Positions 55,601 through 64,000 of a DNA stretch of 64,000 nucleotides are shown piece by piece. The stretch is from Cellulomonas wangleii (lineage in GTDB: Bacteria; Actinomycetota; Actinomycetes; Actinomycetales; Cellulomonadaceae): NCBI RefSeq assembly GCF_018388445.1, contig NZ_CP074405.1, positions 2,666,001 through 2,730,000 on the forward strand, given 5' to 3'. The notes beneath the pieces are model-generated. The model was given only the letters and a program-made list of their open reading frames with translations, ran no database searches and had not been told where the DNA came from. Each line of letters opens with the position of its first letter. The first letter of the stretch is position 1. Made by a program: the position numbers and the translations under genes.

Positions 55601-56208
55601 CCCTGCCGCGCACCGGCGGGGTCCAGCAGGTGCTCGTCGAGCGCACCCGACAGGGACAGGACGGCCTCGACCACCGTCGACGTGGCCGCCGACGTCTCCA
55701 GGTCGCCCGCCCACGACTCGACCACCTGCGAGGCGAGCTGCCACTGCGCCGCCTCCCCCAGCAGCCGTGCCCCGGGCTCGACGCCGAGGCGCAACGCGTG
55801 GTCGGAGACGAGCGAGGCCGCGTACGCGTGGTACGTCGAGACGTGGGGCCGCGCGAGCTCGTCGACGACGCCCACGCCCGTCGGCAGCTCGACGCCCTCC
55901 GCCGCCGCCGACCTGGCCAGGGCGCGGAGCCGTCGCCGCACCCGCTCCGAGAGCTCCCCGGCCGCCTTGCGCGTGAAGGTGAGGCCCAGCACCTGCTCCG
56001 GCGCGACCAGCCCGTTGGCGACCAGCCACACGACGCGCGCCGCCATCGTCTCGGTCTTGCCGGACCCGGCACCCGCGACGACGAGCGACGGGAGCAGGGG
56101 CGCCTCGATGACGGCCCGCTGCTCCTCGGTCGGGGGATGCTGCCCCACGAGCCGGGCGATCTGCAGCGCGGACAGGCGCGTGGCCGCCGGCGCGACGTCG
56201 GCGCTCAT
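52678..56208 (-). CDS. adnB: helicase-nuclease AdnB (UvrD/REP motor with RecB-type nuclease)
   Basis: This 1176-residue subunit is the motor and nuclease subunit of AdnAB, the actinobacterial double-strand-break resection enzyme. The helicase is complete: Walker A VVAGAGSGKTETMAARV near residue 43, Walker B VVLLDEYQDTSYAQLVLL near 292, GDPHQSIYGWRGA near 320, motif V TVHAAKGLEWDAVAVAGM near 676. The C-terminal RecB-type nuclease has TAFHAWVESWYG near 975 and VVVVDWKTG near 1060. A 60-residue Ala/Asp-rich insert lies near 865-925. The tail carries repeats of DGPAGS. The ATG at 56208 overlaps the adnA stop (ATGA), so the two are coupled. Confidence 0.94.
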   Translation of the reverse strand: MSADVAPAATRLSALQIARLVGQHPPTEEQRAVIEAPLLPSLVVAGAGSGKTETMAARVVWLVANGLVAPEQVLGLTFTRKAAGELSERVRRRLRALARSAAAEGVELPTGVGVVDELARPHVSTYHAYAASLVSDHALRLGVEPGARLLGEAAQWQLASQVVESWAGDLETSAATSTVVEAVLSLSGALDEHLLDPAGARQGIEAIVADLQATPAGTPPRAPYARVRDLVASLGERARVLDLVADYRARKRAADSLDFGDQVALAARIARDVPEVGAGERDRFRVVLLDEYQDTSYAQLVLLQALFSGGHPVTAVGDPHQSIYGWRGASPGGLARFPAAFPVVVTAPDGTQDRRPAAVAQLSTSWRNDVAVLDAANHVAAPLRTGAARVEVPRLAPRPGAGPGAVQAVVASTVEDEAEAVAAWVGRRWRPGHAPGGRRTAAVLCRKRSQFEPVRRALRAAGLPVEVVGLGGLLATPEVVDLVAVLQAAHDPTRGDAVVRLLTGARTRLGAADLHALGDWARQGARPAGARVPGVQADVVDERSLVDAVDDPPPPGWRSPAGRSLSAEGRRRLTELAGVLRAVRAQQGLSLPELVGEAERLFGLDIEVQARADVTPGRARAHLDAFADVAAEFARGADRPTLGAFLAWLEAADAREDGLELPVTEPDPDAVQVMTVHAAKGLEWDAVAVAGMVDGGLPATAMLGKDGPKDSAWLTGLGVLPYPLRGDADELPLLACAGAESPKELADRLERLRLDAGDHQVAEERRLAYVAVTRAREDLLLSAAYWGDPKAARRLSPFLTDLVDAGLVDVVARADEPEPGAANPRAALTSAATWPADPFAVDGAAPRRDAVSAAADAVRAALASVAPGRGDVPAPRAPDDGVPGGGTGDRASTDDAADVAGVGRDDGGAEDWDALADRLLAEQAARRRGDARVALPAHLSASSLVRLDAQPEQFALGLRRPVPREPSPQARRGTAFHAWVESWYGRATLVDVDDLPGADDDVLPGDPDQAELRAAFLRTPWAHRSPLAVEVDVETTVGGYVLRSRIDAVFADPDRPDVPGAVVVVDWKTGAPPRDTAARASRDLQLAVYRIAWARLTGTDPELVRAAFCYVGAGVTVVPDRLPGPDDVARLLAEAAPDGPAGSDGPARSDGPAGSGGARGAVRHGAGPGARRGSRS
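52745..52798. repeat. three 18-bp tandem repeats at the adnB 3' end
   Basis: Three 18-bp units (52745-52762, 52763-52780, 52781-52798) follow one another in frame. The first and third are identical. They encode DGPAGS-type hexapeptides in the C-terminal tail, beyond the nuclease domain. The tail is likely disordered and dispensable. Confidence 0.85.
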
Positions 56209-59200
56209 GCCACCACCTGCCCGCCCTCGCCGCGCAGCGGGCACGAGCGGCGCACCGGGCAGCGGTCGCAGAGGTCGTTGGCACGGGCCTCGAAGCTCGA
56301 CGCGGCCATCCGCCCCGCGACCTCGTCGACGAGCTCGCGAGCCCAGACCGGCCCGTCGTCCGGTGCACCCAGGCCGTCCTGCCGTCGTTGCGTCGGGGCG
56401 CCCGAGCCCTGTGCGAGGTGCACGAGCCGGGCACCGACGCTGCGGGTCCCCGGCTCCAGCCCGGGCACCGCCCCCTCGTCCACCGCGAGCTGGTAGGCAC
56501 CGAGCTGCGCGTGCTCCGCCGCCTGCGCGAGCGTCGGGACGCGCGACCCCGTCTTGAGGTCGACGACCTCGACCGCGGTGCCTGCCTCGTCCCCCTCGGT
56601 CACGACGCGCTCCACGCGGTCCACCGACCCGCGCACCACGGCACGGTCGGTCTCGAGCGAGAACGGCGCCTCGACCAGCAGGGGCTCGCCGGAGTCCCGC
56701 AGGTACGCGGCGAGCCGGACCAGCATCGCGTCGGCCCGGCGCCGGGCGGCCAGCGCGGGCCAGCCCTCACCGAGGCCCAGCTCGTCCCACCGGCGGTCCA
56801 GCTCCGCGCGCAGCGTCGGCAGGTCGGCCGTCGGGTGCTCCTGGGCGATCGCGTGCACGAGGGTGCCGAGCGACTGCTGGGCGGACGACGCCGGAGTGCC
56901 CCCGGCCGTCTCGAGCGCCCACCGCAGCGCGCAGCGCTGGGCCGTCTCGAGGCGTGACGGCGAGACGGGGACCTTGACGTCGGCCGGCCACAGCGGCGCG
57001 TCGCTGGACGGCTCCGGCAGCCCGAACCACGACGCGGGGTCCGCGCCCGGCACGCCGTGCGCCGCCAGGCGGGCCAGCGTCCGGGCGGCGGCGGGGTCGG
57101 GACGCCCGTGGGCCGCCGTGCGCTCCAGGGTCGCCCGCAGGCGCGCGACCAGCCCGCGCAGGTCGAGCGGCGCCGGCGCACTGGTCCGCCGGGGGTCGGG
57201 GCCGTCGTCGTCGGACCCGGGCTGCACCAGGTCGACGAACGGCGACGGCGTCGCGTCCTGGTCGTCGACGGCGGTGACCAGCAGGTGGGTGCGGGCCCGC
57301 GAGCAGGCGAGCGCGAACGCGCGCAGCTCGTCCGCCAGGACGGCCGCCCGCGCCTCGCGCGCGGCCTCCTGCCCCGCGGCACCGGCCACCTGCCGTCCGT
57401 CGAGGAGGTCGACGAGCGCCTGCGCCCCGAGCATGGAGTCGCGCAGCCGCAGGTCCGGCCAGACGCCCTCCTGCACGCCCACCACCGCGACGACCTCCCA
57501 CGACCCGCCCGCCGCACCGGCGGGGGTCAGCACGCTGACCCCCGCCGCACGCGACGCGGGGGCCAGGGAGTCCGCCGGCAGGTCCTGCGCGAGCACCCAG
57601 TCGACGAACGCGAGCGGCGCCGCCTGCGGCATGCGCTCGACGAACGTCTCGGCCGCCCGGAACAGCGCCAGGACCGCGTCGAGGTCACGGTCCGCCCGCT
57701 CCCCGCCCGACCCGCCCGCGAGCGCGGCACGCCGCCAGGGGTCGGCCAGGCCGGCCCGGTCCCACACCGCCCACAGGACGGCCTGGACGTCCGCCCCGGG
57801 CTGCGCCGCCGCGTCGCGCCCCGCCTGCAGCACCGCGGCCAGGCGCTGCACCGGGCGCCCGACGTGCGGCTCCAGGGTCGCGGCCCGGTCCGGCGCGGAC
57901 AGCGCCTCCACGAGCAGCAGGTCGCTCGACCGCCCACCGCCGCCCGCCAGCTCCTCCGCCCGCAGCGCACGACGGACACGGCGCAGCCCGACGGCGTCGA
58001 GCCCGCCCAGCGGTGAGCACGCCAGCCGGGCGGCCACCTCCGCGTCGAGCTCCTCCGGCCGCAGCGCGACCCGCACCGCGTCGAGCAGCGGGCGCACCGC
58101 CGGCTCGTCGCGCAGCGGCACGTCGCTGCCCACCACGCGGACCGGCACGCCCGCCTGGGCCAGCGCGCGCCGGACCGCCGTGACGCGGCTGCCGGCCCGC
58201 GCGAGCACGGCCATGCCGTCCCAGGGGATCTTGTCCTGCAGGTGGGCACGCCGCAGCCGGTGCGCCACCCACGCCGCCTCCTGCGCCGCGCTGGGCAGCA
58301 CGGCGACGCGCGGCTCGGGCCCGGTGGCCCGGTCGGCGGGCACGTCGGCCCGGCGGTGGGCGACGGTGCCGGACGCCGCGACCCGCTGCGTGATCCGCTC
58401 GGTGACCTCGCGCAGGGGTGCGGTCTGGCGCCAGACCGTCCGCAGCACGACGTGCTCCGCGGCGAGCTCACCGGTCCCGGCCGCGGCGGCCCGGGCCACG
58501 AGCGCGGGCTGCGCACCGCGGAAGGTCTGCACCGCGACGTCCGGGTCACCCAGCAGCAGCAGGCGCGCGCCGCCGTCGGCGAACGCGCGCAGCAGCCGCG
58601 CGGTGGCCGCCGTGCTCTCCTGGTGGTCGTCCACCACCACCAGGCTGCGCCGCGGGCACGGGACCCCGGGCACGTCGTCGTCCCAGCGCCGCAGCGCCGC
58701 CACCGCCGCGTCGACGACGACGGCGGGGTCCAGGCGCTCCCCGGCGTCCGGCGTCGACGTGGCGAGTGCCATCACGTCGAGGTACTCCTCGTAGACCCGG
58801 GCGGCCGCCACCCACGCCGGGCGCTCCTCGCGCCGCCCGAGCGCGGCGAGGTCGCCCGGTGCCAGCCCGCGCTCGGCCGCACGCATGAGCAGGTCGCGCA
58901 GCTCGTCGCGGAAGGCGCGGGTACCCAGCGCGGCCTCCGGCACGCCCGGCGGCCACACGGGCCCGGGCACCTCCCCCGACGCGTGGCCCGCGAGCAGCTC
59001 GGCGAGCGCCACGTCCTGCTCCGGGCCGGAGACCAGCACCGGCGCGGGCTCCCCCAGGGCCCCCGCGCGCGCCCGCAGCACGGCGAAGGCGACCGCGGCG
59101 GGCGTCTGCACCAGCGGCCGCCCGGCGGTGCGCCCCAGGCGCACCGCGAGGCGGTCGCGCAGGTCGCCCGCGGCGCGGCGGCTCGCGGCCAGCACGAGGA

Positions 59201-59513
59201 CGTCGTCCGGTGCCGTCCCCGCGTCGACGGCCGCGGCGGCCGCCTCCAGCGCGAGCGTCGTGCGACCCGTCCCCGGCGCACCCGTCACCAGCAGCACGCG
59301 GTCGGCGCCGGCGACCACGCGCTCGACCACCTCGCGCTGGCGGTCGTCCAGGACGGGGCGCGCACCGGCGCCGAGCGCGGCGCGCCGGACCAGGGGTGCG
59401 GCCACGAGCCGGGTGGTCGGTGCCGTCGTCACGGGCCCGATCACACCACGGCCCACCGACAGCCGGGACCGGGCACGCCGACCACGGGACGCGGGCTCCC
59501 GGGTGGCGGCCAT
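56205..59513 (-). CDS. adnA: helicase-nuclease AdnA (degenerate motor, RecB-type nuclease)
   Basis: This protein of 1102 residues is the second AdnAB subunit. It has a UvrD-like N-terminal region and a RecB-type C-terminal nuclease (VEVVDLKTG near residue 980) with an iron-sulfur set of Cys (QRCALRW near 859, CDRCPVRRSC near 1080). The motor looks inactive: the Walker A loop reads VTGAPGTGRTTLAL near 75, with Arg in place of the essential Lys, and the Walker B region reads VVVDDHQES, where DExQD is expected. This fits the idea that AdnB supplies the ATPase and AdnA mainly a nuclease and structural partner. The ATG at 59513 is preceded by CAGGGG. Its stop overlaps adnB. Confidence 0.92.
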   Translation of the reverse strand: MAATREPASRGRRARSRLSVGRGVIGPVTTAPTTRLVAAPLVRRAALGAGARPVLDDRQREVVERVVAGADRVLLVTGAPGTGRTTLALEAAAAAVDAGTAPDDVLVLAASRRAAGDLRDRLAVRLGRTAGRPLVQTPAAVAFAVLRARAGALGEPAPVLVSGPEQDVALAELLAGHASGEVPGPVWPPGVPEAALGTRAFRDELRDLLMRAAERGLAPGDLAALGRREERPAWVAAARVYEEYLDVMALATSTPDAGERLDPAVVVDAAVAALRRWDDDVPGVPCPRRSLVVVDDHQESTAATARLLRAFADGGARLLLLGDPDVAVQTFRGAQPALVARAAAAGTGELAAEHVVLRTVWRQTAPLREVTERITQRVAASGTVAHRRADVPADRATGPEPRVAVLPSAAQEAAWVAHRLRRAHLQDKIPWDGMAVLARAGSRVTAVRRALAQAGVPVRVVGSDVPLRDEPAVRPLLDAVRVALRPEELDAEVAARLACSPLGGLDAVGLRRVRRALRAEELAGGGGRSSDLLLVEALSAPDRAATLEPHVGRPVQRLAAVLQAGRDAAAQPGADVQAVLWAVWDRAGLADPWRRAALAGGSGGERADRDLDAVLALFRAAETFVERMPQAAPLAFVDWVLAQDLPADSLAPASRAAGVSVLTPAGAAGGSWEVVAVVGVQEGVWPDLRLRDSMLGAQALVDLLDGRQVAGAAGQEAAREARAAVLADELRAFALACSRARTHLLVTAVDDQDATPSPFVDLVQPGSDDDGPDPRRTSAPAPLDLRGLVARLRATLERTAAHGRPDPAAARTLARLAAHGVPGADPASWFGLPEPSSDAPLWPADVKVPVSPSRLETAQRCALRWALETAGGTPASSAQQSLGTLVHAIAQEHPTADLPTLRAELDRRWDELGLGEGWPALAARRRADAMLVRLAAYLRDSGEPLLVEAPFSLETDRAVVRGSVDRVERVVTEGDEAGTAVEVVDLKTGSRVPTLAQAAEHAQLGAYQLAVDEGAVPGLEPGTRSVGARLVHLAQGSGAPTQRRQDGLGAPDDGPVWARELVDEVAGRMAASSFEARANDLCDRCPVRRSCPLRGEGGQVVA

Positions 59514-59551
59514 GACCCCTGCACGCAACACGCCGTCGCTACGATCGCCTG

Positions 59552-60220
59552 ATGACCAGCGCCCAGGACTCAGCCGAGCCGCGGCCGCGCGGACCCCGGA
59601 TGGCGCGCGCCGAGCGCCGGTCCCAGCTCCTCGCGATCGCGCTCGAGCTGTTCGCCACGGAGGGCTTCCACCACGTCTCGATGGACGACATCGCCGACCG
59701 GGCGGAGGTGAGCAAGCCGGTGCTGTACCGGCACTTCCCGTCCAAGCTGGACCTGTACCTCGCGGTCGTGGACGAGCAGGGCACGGCGCTGCTCGCGGCC
59801 GTGGAGCAGGCGGTCGCGCCGATCGAGGCGGGGCCCGTCGGGCGCGGCGAGGGTCGTGCGGTCGTGGCCGCCGTGGTCGCGGCGTACGTCGAGTTCGTGC
59901 AGGTCGCCGGCGAGTCCTCCACGCTCCTGTTCGAGTCCGACGTCACCCACGACTCGCAGGTGCGCGGCCGGGTGGAGCACGCGTCGGCCGAGGCGACCCG
60001 CCGCATCGCGGACGTGCTGGCGGCGGCGACCGGACGGGACCGCGCCGACGCCGACGTGCTCGCCGCGGCCCTGGTCGCCACCGCGCAGGGCGCGGCCACC
60101 TACTGGCTGCGGCACGGTGACGGGCGCGGCGCGCAGCGGGTCGTCGACCTGGTCTCGGACCTGCAGTGGCGAGGGCTGGCCGGTCTCGTCCGTCCCGACT
60201 ACCCGTACGAGGGCGCCTAG
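59552..60220 (+). CDS. TetR family transcriptional regulator
   Basis: This 222-residue regulator has the TetR DNA-binding domain at about residues 15-70 (QLLAIALELFATEGFHHVSM, IADRAEVSKPVLYRHFPSK) and a ligand-binding C-terminal domain with many Ala and Val. The ATG at 59552 follows TACGAT by six bases, again a leaderless pattern. It is the counterpart of mycobacterial Rv3208 by position (from memory), next to the DUF3107 gene. No adjacent transporter suggests an effector. Confidence 0.88.
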   Translation: MTSAQDSAEPRPRGPRMARAERRSQLLAIALELFATEGFHHVSMDDIADRAEVSKPVLYRHFPSKLDLYLAVVDEQGTALLAAVEQAVAPIEAGPVGRGEGRAVVAAVVAAYVEFVQVAGESSTLLFESDVTHDSQVRGRVEHASAEATRRIADVLAAATGRDRADADVLAAALVATAQGAATYWLRHGDGRGAQRVVDLVSDLQWRGLAGLVRPDYPYEGA

Positions 60221-60271
60221 GATCGTGGCGACCGCCCGGCGACGCCGGGACCCGTCCGATGAGGAGTGCCC

Positions 60272-60499
60272 GTGGAGATCACGATCGGCGTGCAGCACCT
60301 GTCGCGCGAGCTGACGCTCGAGTCCGACCAGACGGCGGACGAGATCGCAACGGCCGTCCGGGCCGCGCTCGACGGCACGGCGGCGACGCTCGAGCTGACG
60401 GACGTCCGCGGACGTCGCGTCGTCGTGCCCACCGCCGTCCTCGGCTTCGTCGAGATCGGCGCGGAGACCAAGGGCCGCGTGGGCTTCGGCACGATCTGA
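60272..60499 (+). CDS. DUF3107 family protein
   Basis: This 75-residue protein matches the DUF3107 family, small actinobacterial proteins of unknown function. Typical pieces are EITIGVQHLSRELTLESDQT (in part) and VVVPTAVLGFVEIG, with a Gly-Phe-Gly end. The GTG at 60272 follows GAGGAG at five to six bases. A GTG six bases upstream would overlap that site. It is followed by a strong hairpin. Its neighbours (TetR, ferritin-like, DEAD-box) match the mycobacterial order. Confidence 0.86.
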   Translation: MEITIGVQHLSRELTLESDQTADEIATAVRAALDGTAATLELTDVRGRRVVVPTAVLGFVEIGAETKGRVGFGTI

Positions 60500-60505
60500 G
60501 CCGTC

Positions 60506-60539
60506 CACCCGGCGCCCGGCTGCGGCCGGGCGCCGGGTG
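60506..60539. terminator. bidirectional terminator between converging genes
   Basis: CACCCGGCGCCCGGC (60506-60520) and its perfect complement (60525-60539) form a 15-bp stem with a TGCG loop. It lies six bases beyond the DUF3107 stop and 33 bases before the end of the leftward ferritin-like gene. Confidence 0.85.
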
Positions 60540-60572
60540 CGTCCGGACCCCGCACCCGCGCGCGGCGACGGG

Positions 60573-61349
60573 TCAGGCGGTCAGGTGCAGCCGCGACATC
60601 CGGCGCGTGTGCTCGGCCGTCAGCTCGTTGAGCACGGGCGCCGGGATCTGGGCCGCCCGATCCTGCGTCCCGCCCGCGGCTGCAGCCGCACCCGCACCCG
60701 TACCCGCGCGGTCGAGCGACCGCGCGACCTCGGGCCGCTGCGCCAGCCGCTGCACCACGCCGAGCGCCTCGCCGACGAGGCGGCGCCCCCACAGCGCCAG
60801 CCGCGAGGACAGGACGTCGTCGCCCGCGCAGGCCTCGTCCAGCTCGCGCACCGCCAGCTCGGTGCGTGACGCGTCGTCGAGCACCTCGGCCACCAGCCGC
60901 GCCGAGTCGGGGTCCAGGCCACGGGCCACGAGCCGGCAGAAGTCGTCCGCGACGCCGTACCCGACGTACGTCTTGAGGAGCCGCTCGGCCCACGAGCTCG
61001 CCGGGGTGCGCGCGTCGAAGTCGTCGAGCAGCCCGTCGAACCGGCCGAACGCCGCCGACGCGTCGCCGCCGAGCTCGTCGATCCGCGCCAGGACGCGGTC
61101 CCGCCGCTCGACGCACCGGGCCGCCTGCCGGGAGAAGGCCAGCGCCTGCTCGGGCCCGGGCGCCTGCCGGGCGTCGTCGGCGAGCCGCTCGAACGCCTGG
61201 TGCTCCAGGCTCGCGACGAGGCCCAGGACCTCCACGGCGTCGTCGGCGTGCGCGGCGACGGCGTCCTTCCCGGCGCGGTTGGCGGACCGGTCGTCGGCGC
61301 CCGCCTTGCCGGGGCTGAGGGGACGGGCGTTGCCGGCGCTGGTCGTCAT
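60573..61349 (-). CDS. ferritin-like fold protein
   Basis: This 258-residue, largely helical protein is of the ferritin-like superfamily as seen in actinobacterial orthologues of Rv3210c (from memory). The helices carry EVLGLVASLEHQAFERLADDA near residue 40 and TYVGYGVADDFCRLVARGLD near 127 (given in part). I do not see a full set of Glu/His iron ligands, so a di-iron role is not established. An Ala/Gly linker of about 25 residues separates the helical part from a short C-terminal end. The ATG at 61349 follows TACGAT by six bases, so it is probably leaderless. Confidence 0.78.
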   Translation of the reverse strand: MTTSAGNARPLSPGKAGADDRSANRAGKDAVAAHADDAVEVLGLVASLEHQAFERLADDARQAPGPEQALAFSRQAARCVERRDRVLARIDELGGDASAAFGRFDGLLDDFDARTPASSWAERLLKTYVGYGVADDFCRLVARGLDPDSARLVAEVLDDASRTELAVRELDEACAGDDVLSSRLALWGRRLVGEALGVVQRLAQRPEVARSLDRAGTGAGAAAAAGGTQDRAAQIPAPVLNELTAEHTRRMSRLHLTA

Positions 61350-61707
61350 CCCGCGATCGTAACGCCGCCGGACGCGCCGGTCGGGGCAGCCGCCGGGGCA
61401 CCGGGACGGACGTCCGATAGACTGGCTGTGTACAACCCCGTACATCGGTTGCCCGTTCGTCTCGGTTTCCCGGTCCGGCCCGTGCCGCGACCCTCCCCGC
61501 TCGACGCGCACCGGCCCGCCTGCCCGCCGGGCTCTCCCGCCCGCGGACGTGCCGGCAGGGTGCGCCGCGCGGGGCGACTTCTACGATCGGCTGCCGGCCA
61601 ACCCGCGTGGCGCAGCCCGCTGTCGCCCGGGGCGGACGAGCGCGCGACGCGCCGCCGGCCCCCCGGCCCGCACCGTGAGCCGCCACCCTGGCAGTGAAGA
61701 GCCGCCC
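61350..61707 (+). other. long 5' leader of the DEAD-box helicase gene
   Basis: A -10-like TAGACT at 61418-61423 suggests a start near 61430 and a leader of about 280 bases. Long leaders are common for cold-induced RNA helicase genes. The stretch contains an inverted repeat at 61429-61444 and no supported protein gene. The leftward ferritin-like gene starts at its left edge. Confidence 0.55.
61429..61444. promoter_or_regulatory. inverted repeat at the DEAD-box transcription start
   Basis: TGTAC, six bases, GTACA make a perfect inverted repeat that begins five bases after the TAGACT -10 hexamer, at the likely transcription start. It may be an operator or a hairpin at the very 5' end of the leader. 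Confidence 0.45.
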
Positions 61708-63579
<1,872 letters not shown>

Positions 63580-63592
63580 CCCCTGCACGTCC

Positions 63593-63628
63593 GTCCGGCC
63601 CCCTCACCCTGCGGTGAGGGGGCCGGAC
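63593..63628. terminator. terminator between the DEAD-box and marC-type genes
   Basis: GTCCGGCCCCCTCACC (63593-63608) and its perfect complement (63613-63628) form a 16-bp stem with a CTGC loop, 14 bases after the helicase stop. It also lies 31 bases beyond the stop of the leftward marC-type gene, so it can serve both. Confidence 0.85.
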
Positions 63629-63658
63629 GCGTGAGAGGCCCGGACGCGCCCGGACGCG

Positions 63659-64000
63659 TCAGACCTGGCGCGCGAACGTCAGCACGGCGTCCGCGAGCAG
63701 CTGCACCGCGATCGCGGCGAGCAGCAGGCCGGCGATCCGGCTGACGAGCATGGTCCCGGAGTCCTTGAGGACCCGGTGGATCACGCCGGCGAACCGCATG
63801 GACAGCCACAGGCACAGGTGCACGAGCACCACGCCCAGCGCCAGCGCGGCCCAGTCGGACGGCTCGGTGGACTGCTGGACGAACACCATGGTCGCGACGA
63901 TCGCACCCGGGCCGGCGAGCAGCGGCGTGCCCAGCGGCACCAGGGCGACGTTGCCCTGCGTGCCCTCGTACCCCTCGTTGCTGTCCATCTTGCCGGTCAG
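63659..64000 (-). CDS. MarC family membrane protein (partial, 5' end outside window)
   Basis: Only the C-terminal 113 residues are in the window, and the frame stays open to the last base. The sequence matches the MarC/YhgN family of multipass membrane proteins: VPLGTPLLAGPGAIVATMVF near the edge, then hydrophobic segments LALGVVLVHLCLWLSM and RIAGLLLAAIAVQLLADAV. Family members were once linked to multiple antibiotic resistance, but this has not held up and the function is unknown. An in-frame ATG at 63988 is internal and not the true start. Confidence 0.85.
   Translation of the reverse strand: MTGKMDSNEGYEGTQGNVALVPLGTPLLAGPGAIVATMVFVQQSTEPSDWAALALGVVLVHLCLWLSMRFAGVIHRVLKDSGTMLVSRIAGLLLAAIAVQLLADAVLTFARQV

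Overview
This window is a very GC-rich, coding-dense chromosomal segment from a Gram-positive actinobacterium. The gene content (WhiB7, mycoredoxin, AdnAB, UPF0182, DUF2342, DUF3107), the absence of tRNAs in the 16S-23S spacer, and many GTG starts fit the order Micrococcales. Cellulomonadaceae is my best guess, from memory and without a search. I see no prophage, insertion sequence, CRISPR array or integron. This is chromosomal core with a few accessory stretches.

Layout. Positions 1-11095 read rightward: a CNNM/CBS membrane protein, a glycerophosphodiester phosphodiesterase, then a tightly overlapped recC-recB-recD operon. A bidirectional hairpin at 11261-11298 separates recD from a leftward rRNA operon (promoter near 16967-16996, then 16S, 23S, 5S). 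From 17337 to 22005 lies a leftward group in which cstA-ybdD is flanked by related small membrane proteins. From 22309 to 36877 lies a metabolic and regulatory patchwork: altronate/galactarate dehydratase, an AraC regulator facing an NAD(P)-binding oxidoreductase, zur, a bifunctional proline catabolic enzyme, an NrtR regulator facing an SPFH gene and a NAD-kinase-like gene, a sulfite-oxidase-like protein with a flavin reductase, DUF808, MOSC and DUF2200 genes. An initiator tRNA-Met gene and an EamA exporter follow.

From 38343 to 63579 the order is a classic actinobacterial core neighbourhood. From memory it parallels the M. tuberculosis Rv3193c-Rv3211 region: UPF0182, PPA1309-family, PDZ/Lon-type protease, DUF2342, YgjP-like peptidase, zinc ribbon, ThiF-like, whiB7, uvrD2, mycoredoxin, nudC, phosphotransferase, adnB, adnA, TetR, DUF3107, ferritin-like, DEAD-box helicase. 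The window ends inside a marC-family gene.

How genes work together. Two complete double-strand-break resection machines, RecBCD and AdnAB, and the UvrD2 helicase are all present. whiB7 has a recognisable control region: an AT-rich element, a promoter, a leader ORF and an attenuator hairpin. The most unusual item is the divergent nrtR / SPFH / NAD-kinase-like locus, whose 79-bp intergenic region holds two copies of the same inverted repeat (TCGTC-N5-GACGA). It looks like a small NAD-linked regulon attached to an SPFH scaffold protein. Several genes start 6-7 bases after a TANNNT hexamer, which suggests leaderless transcripts.
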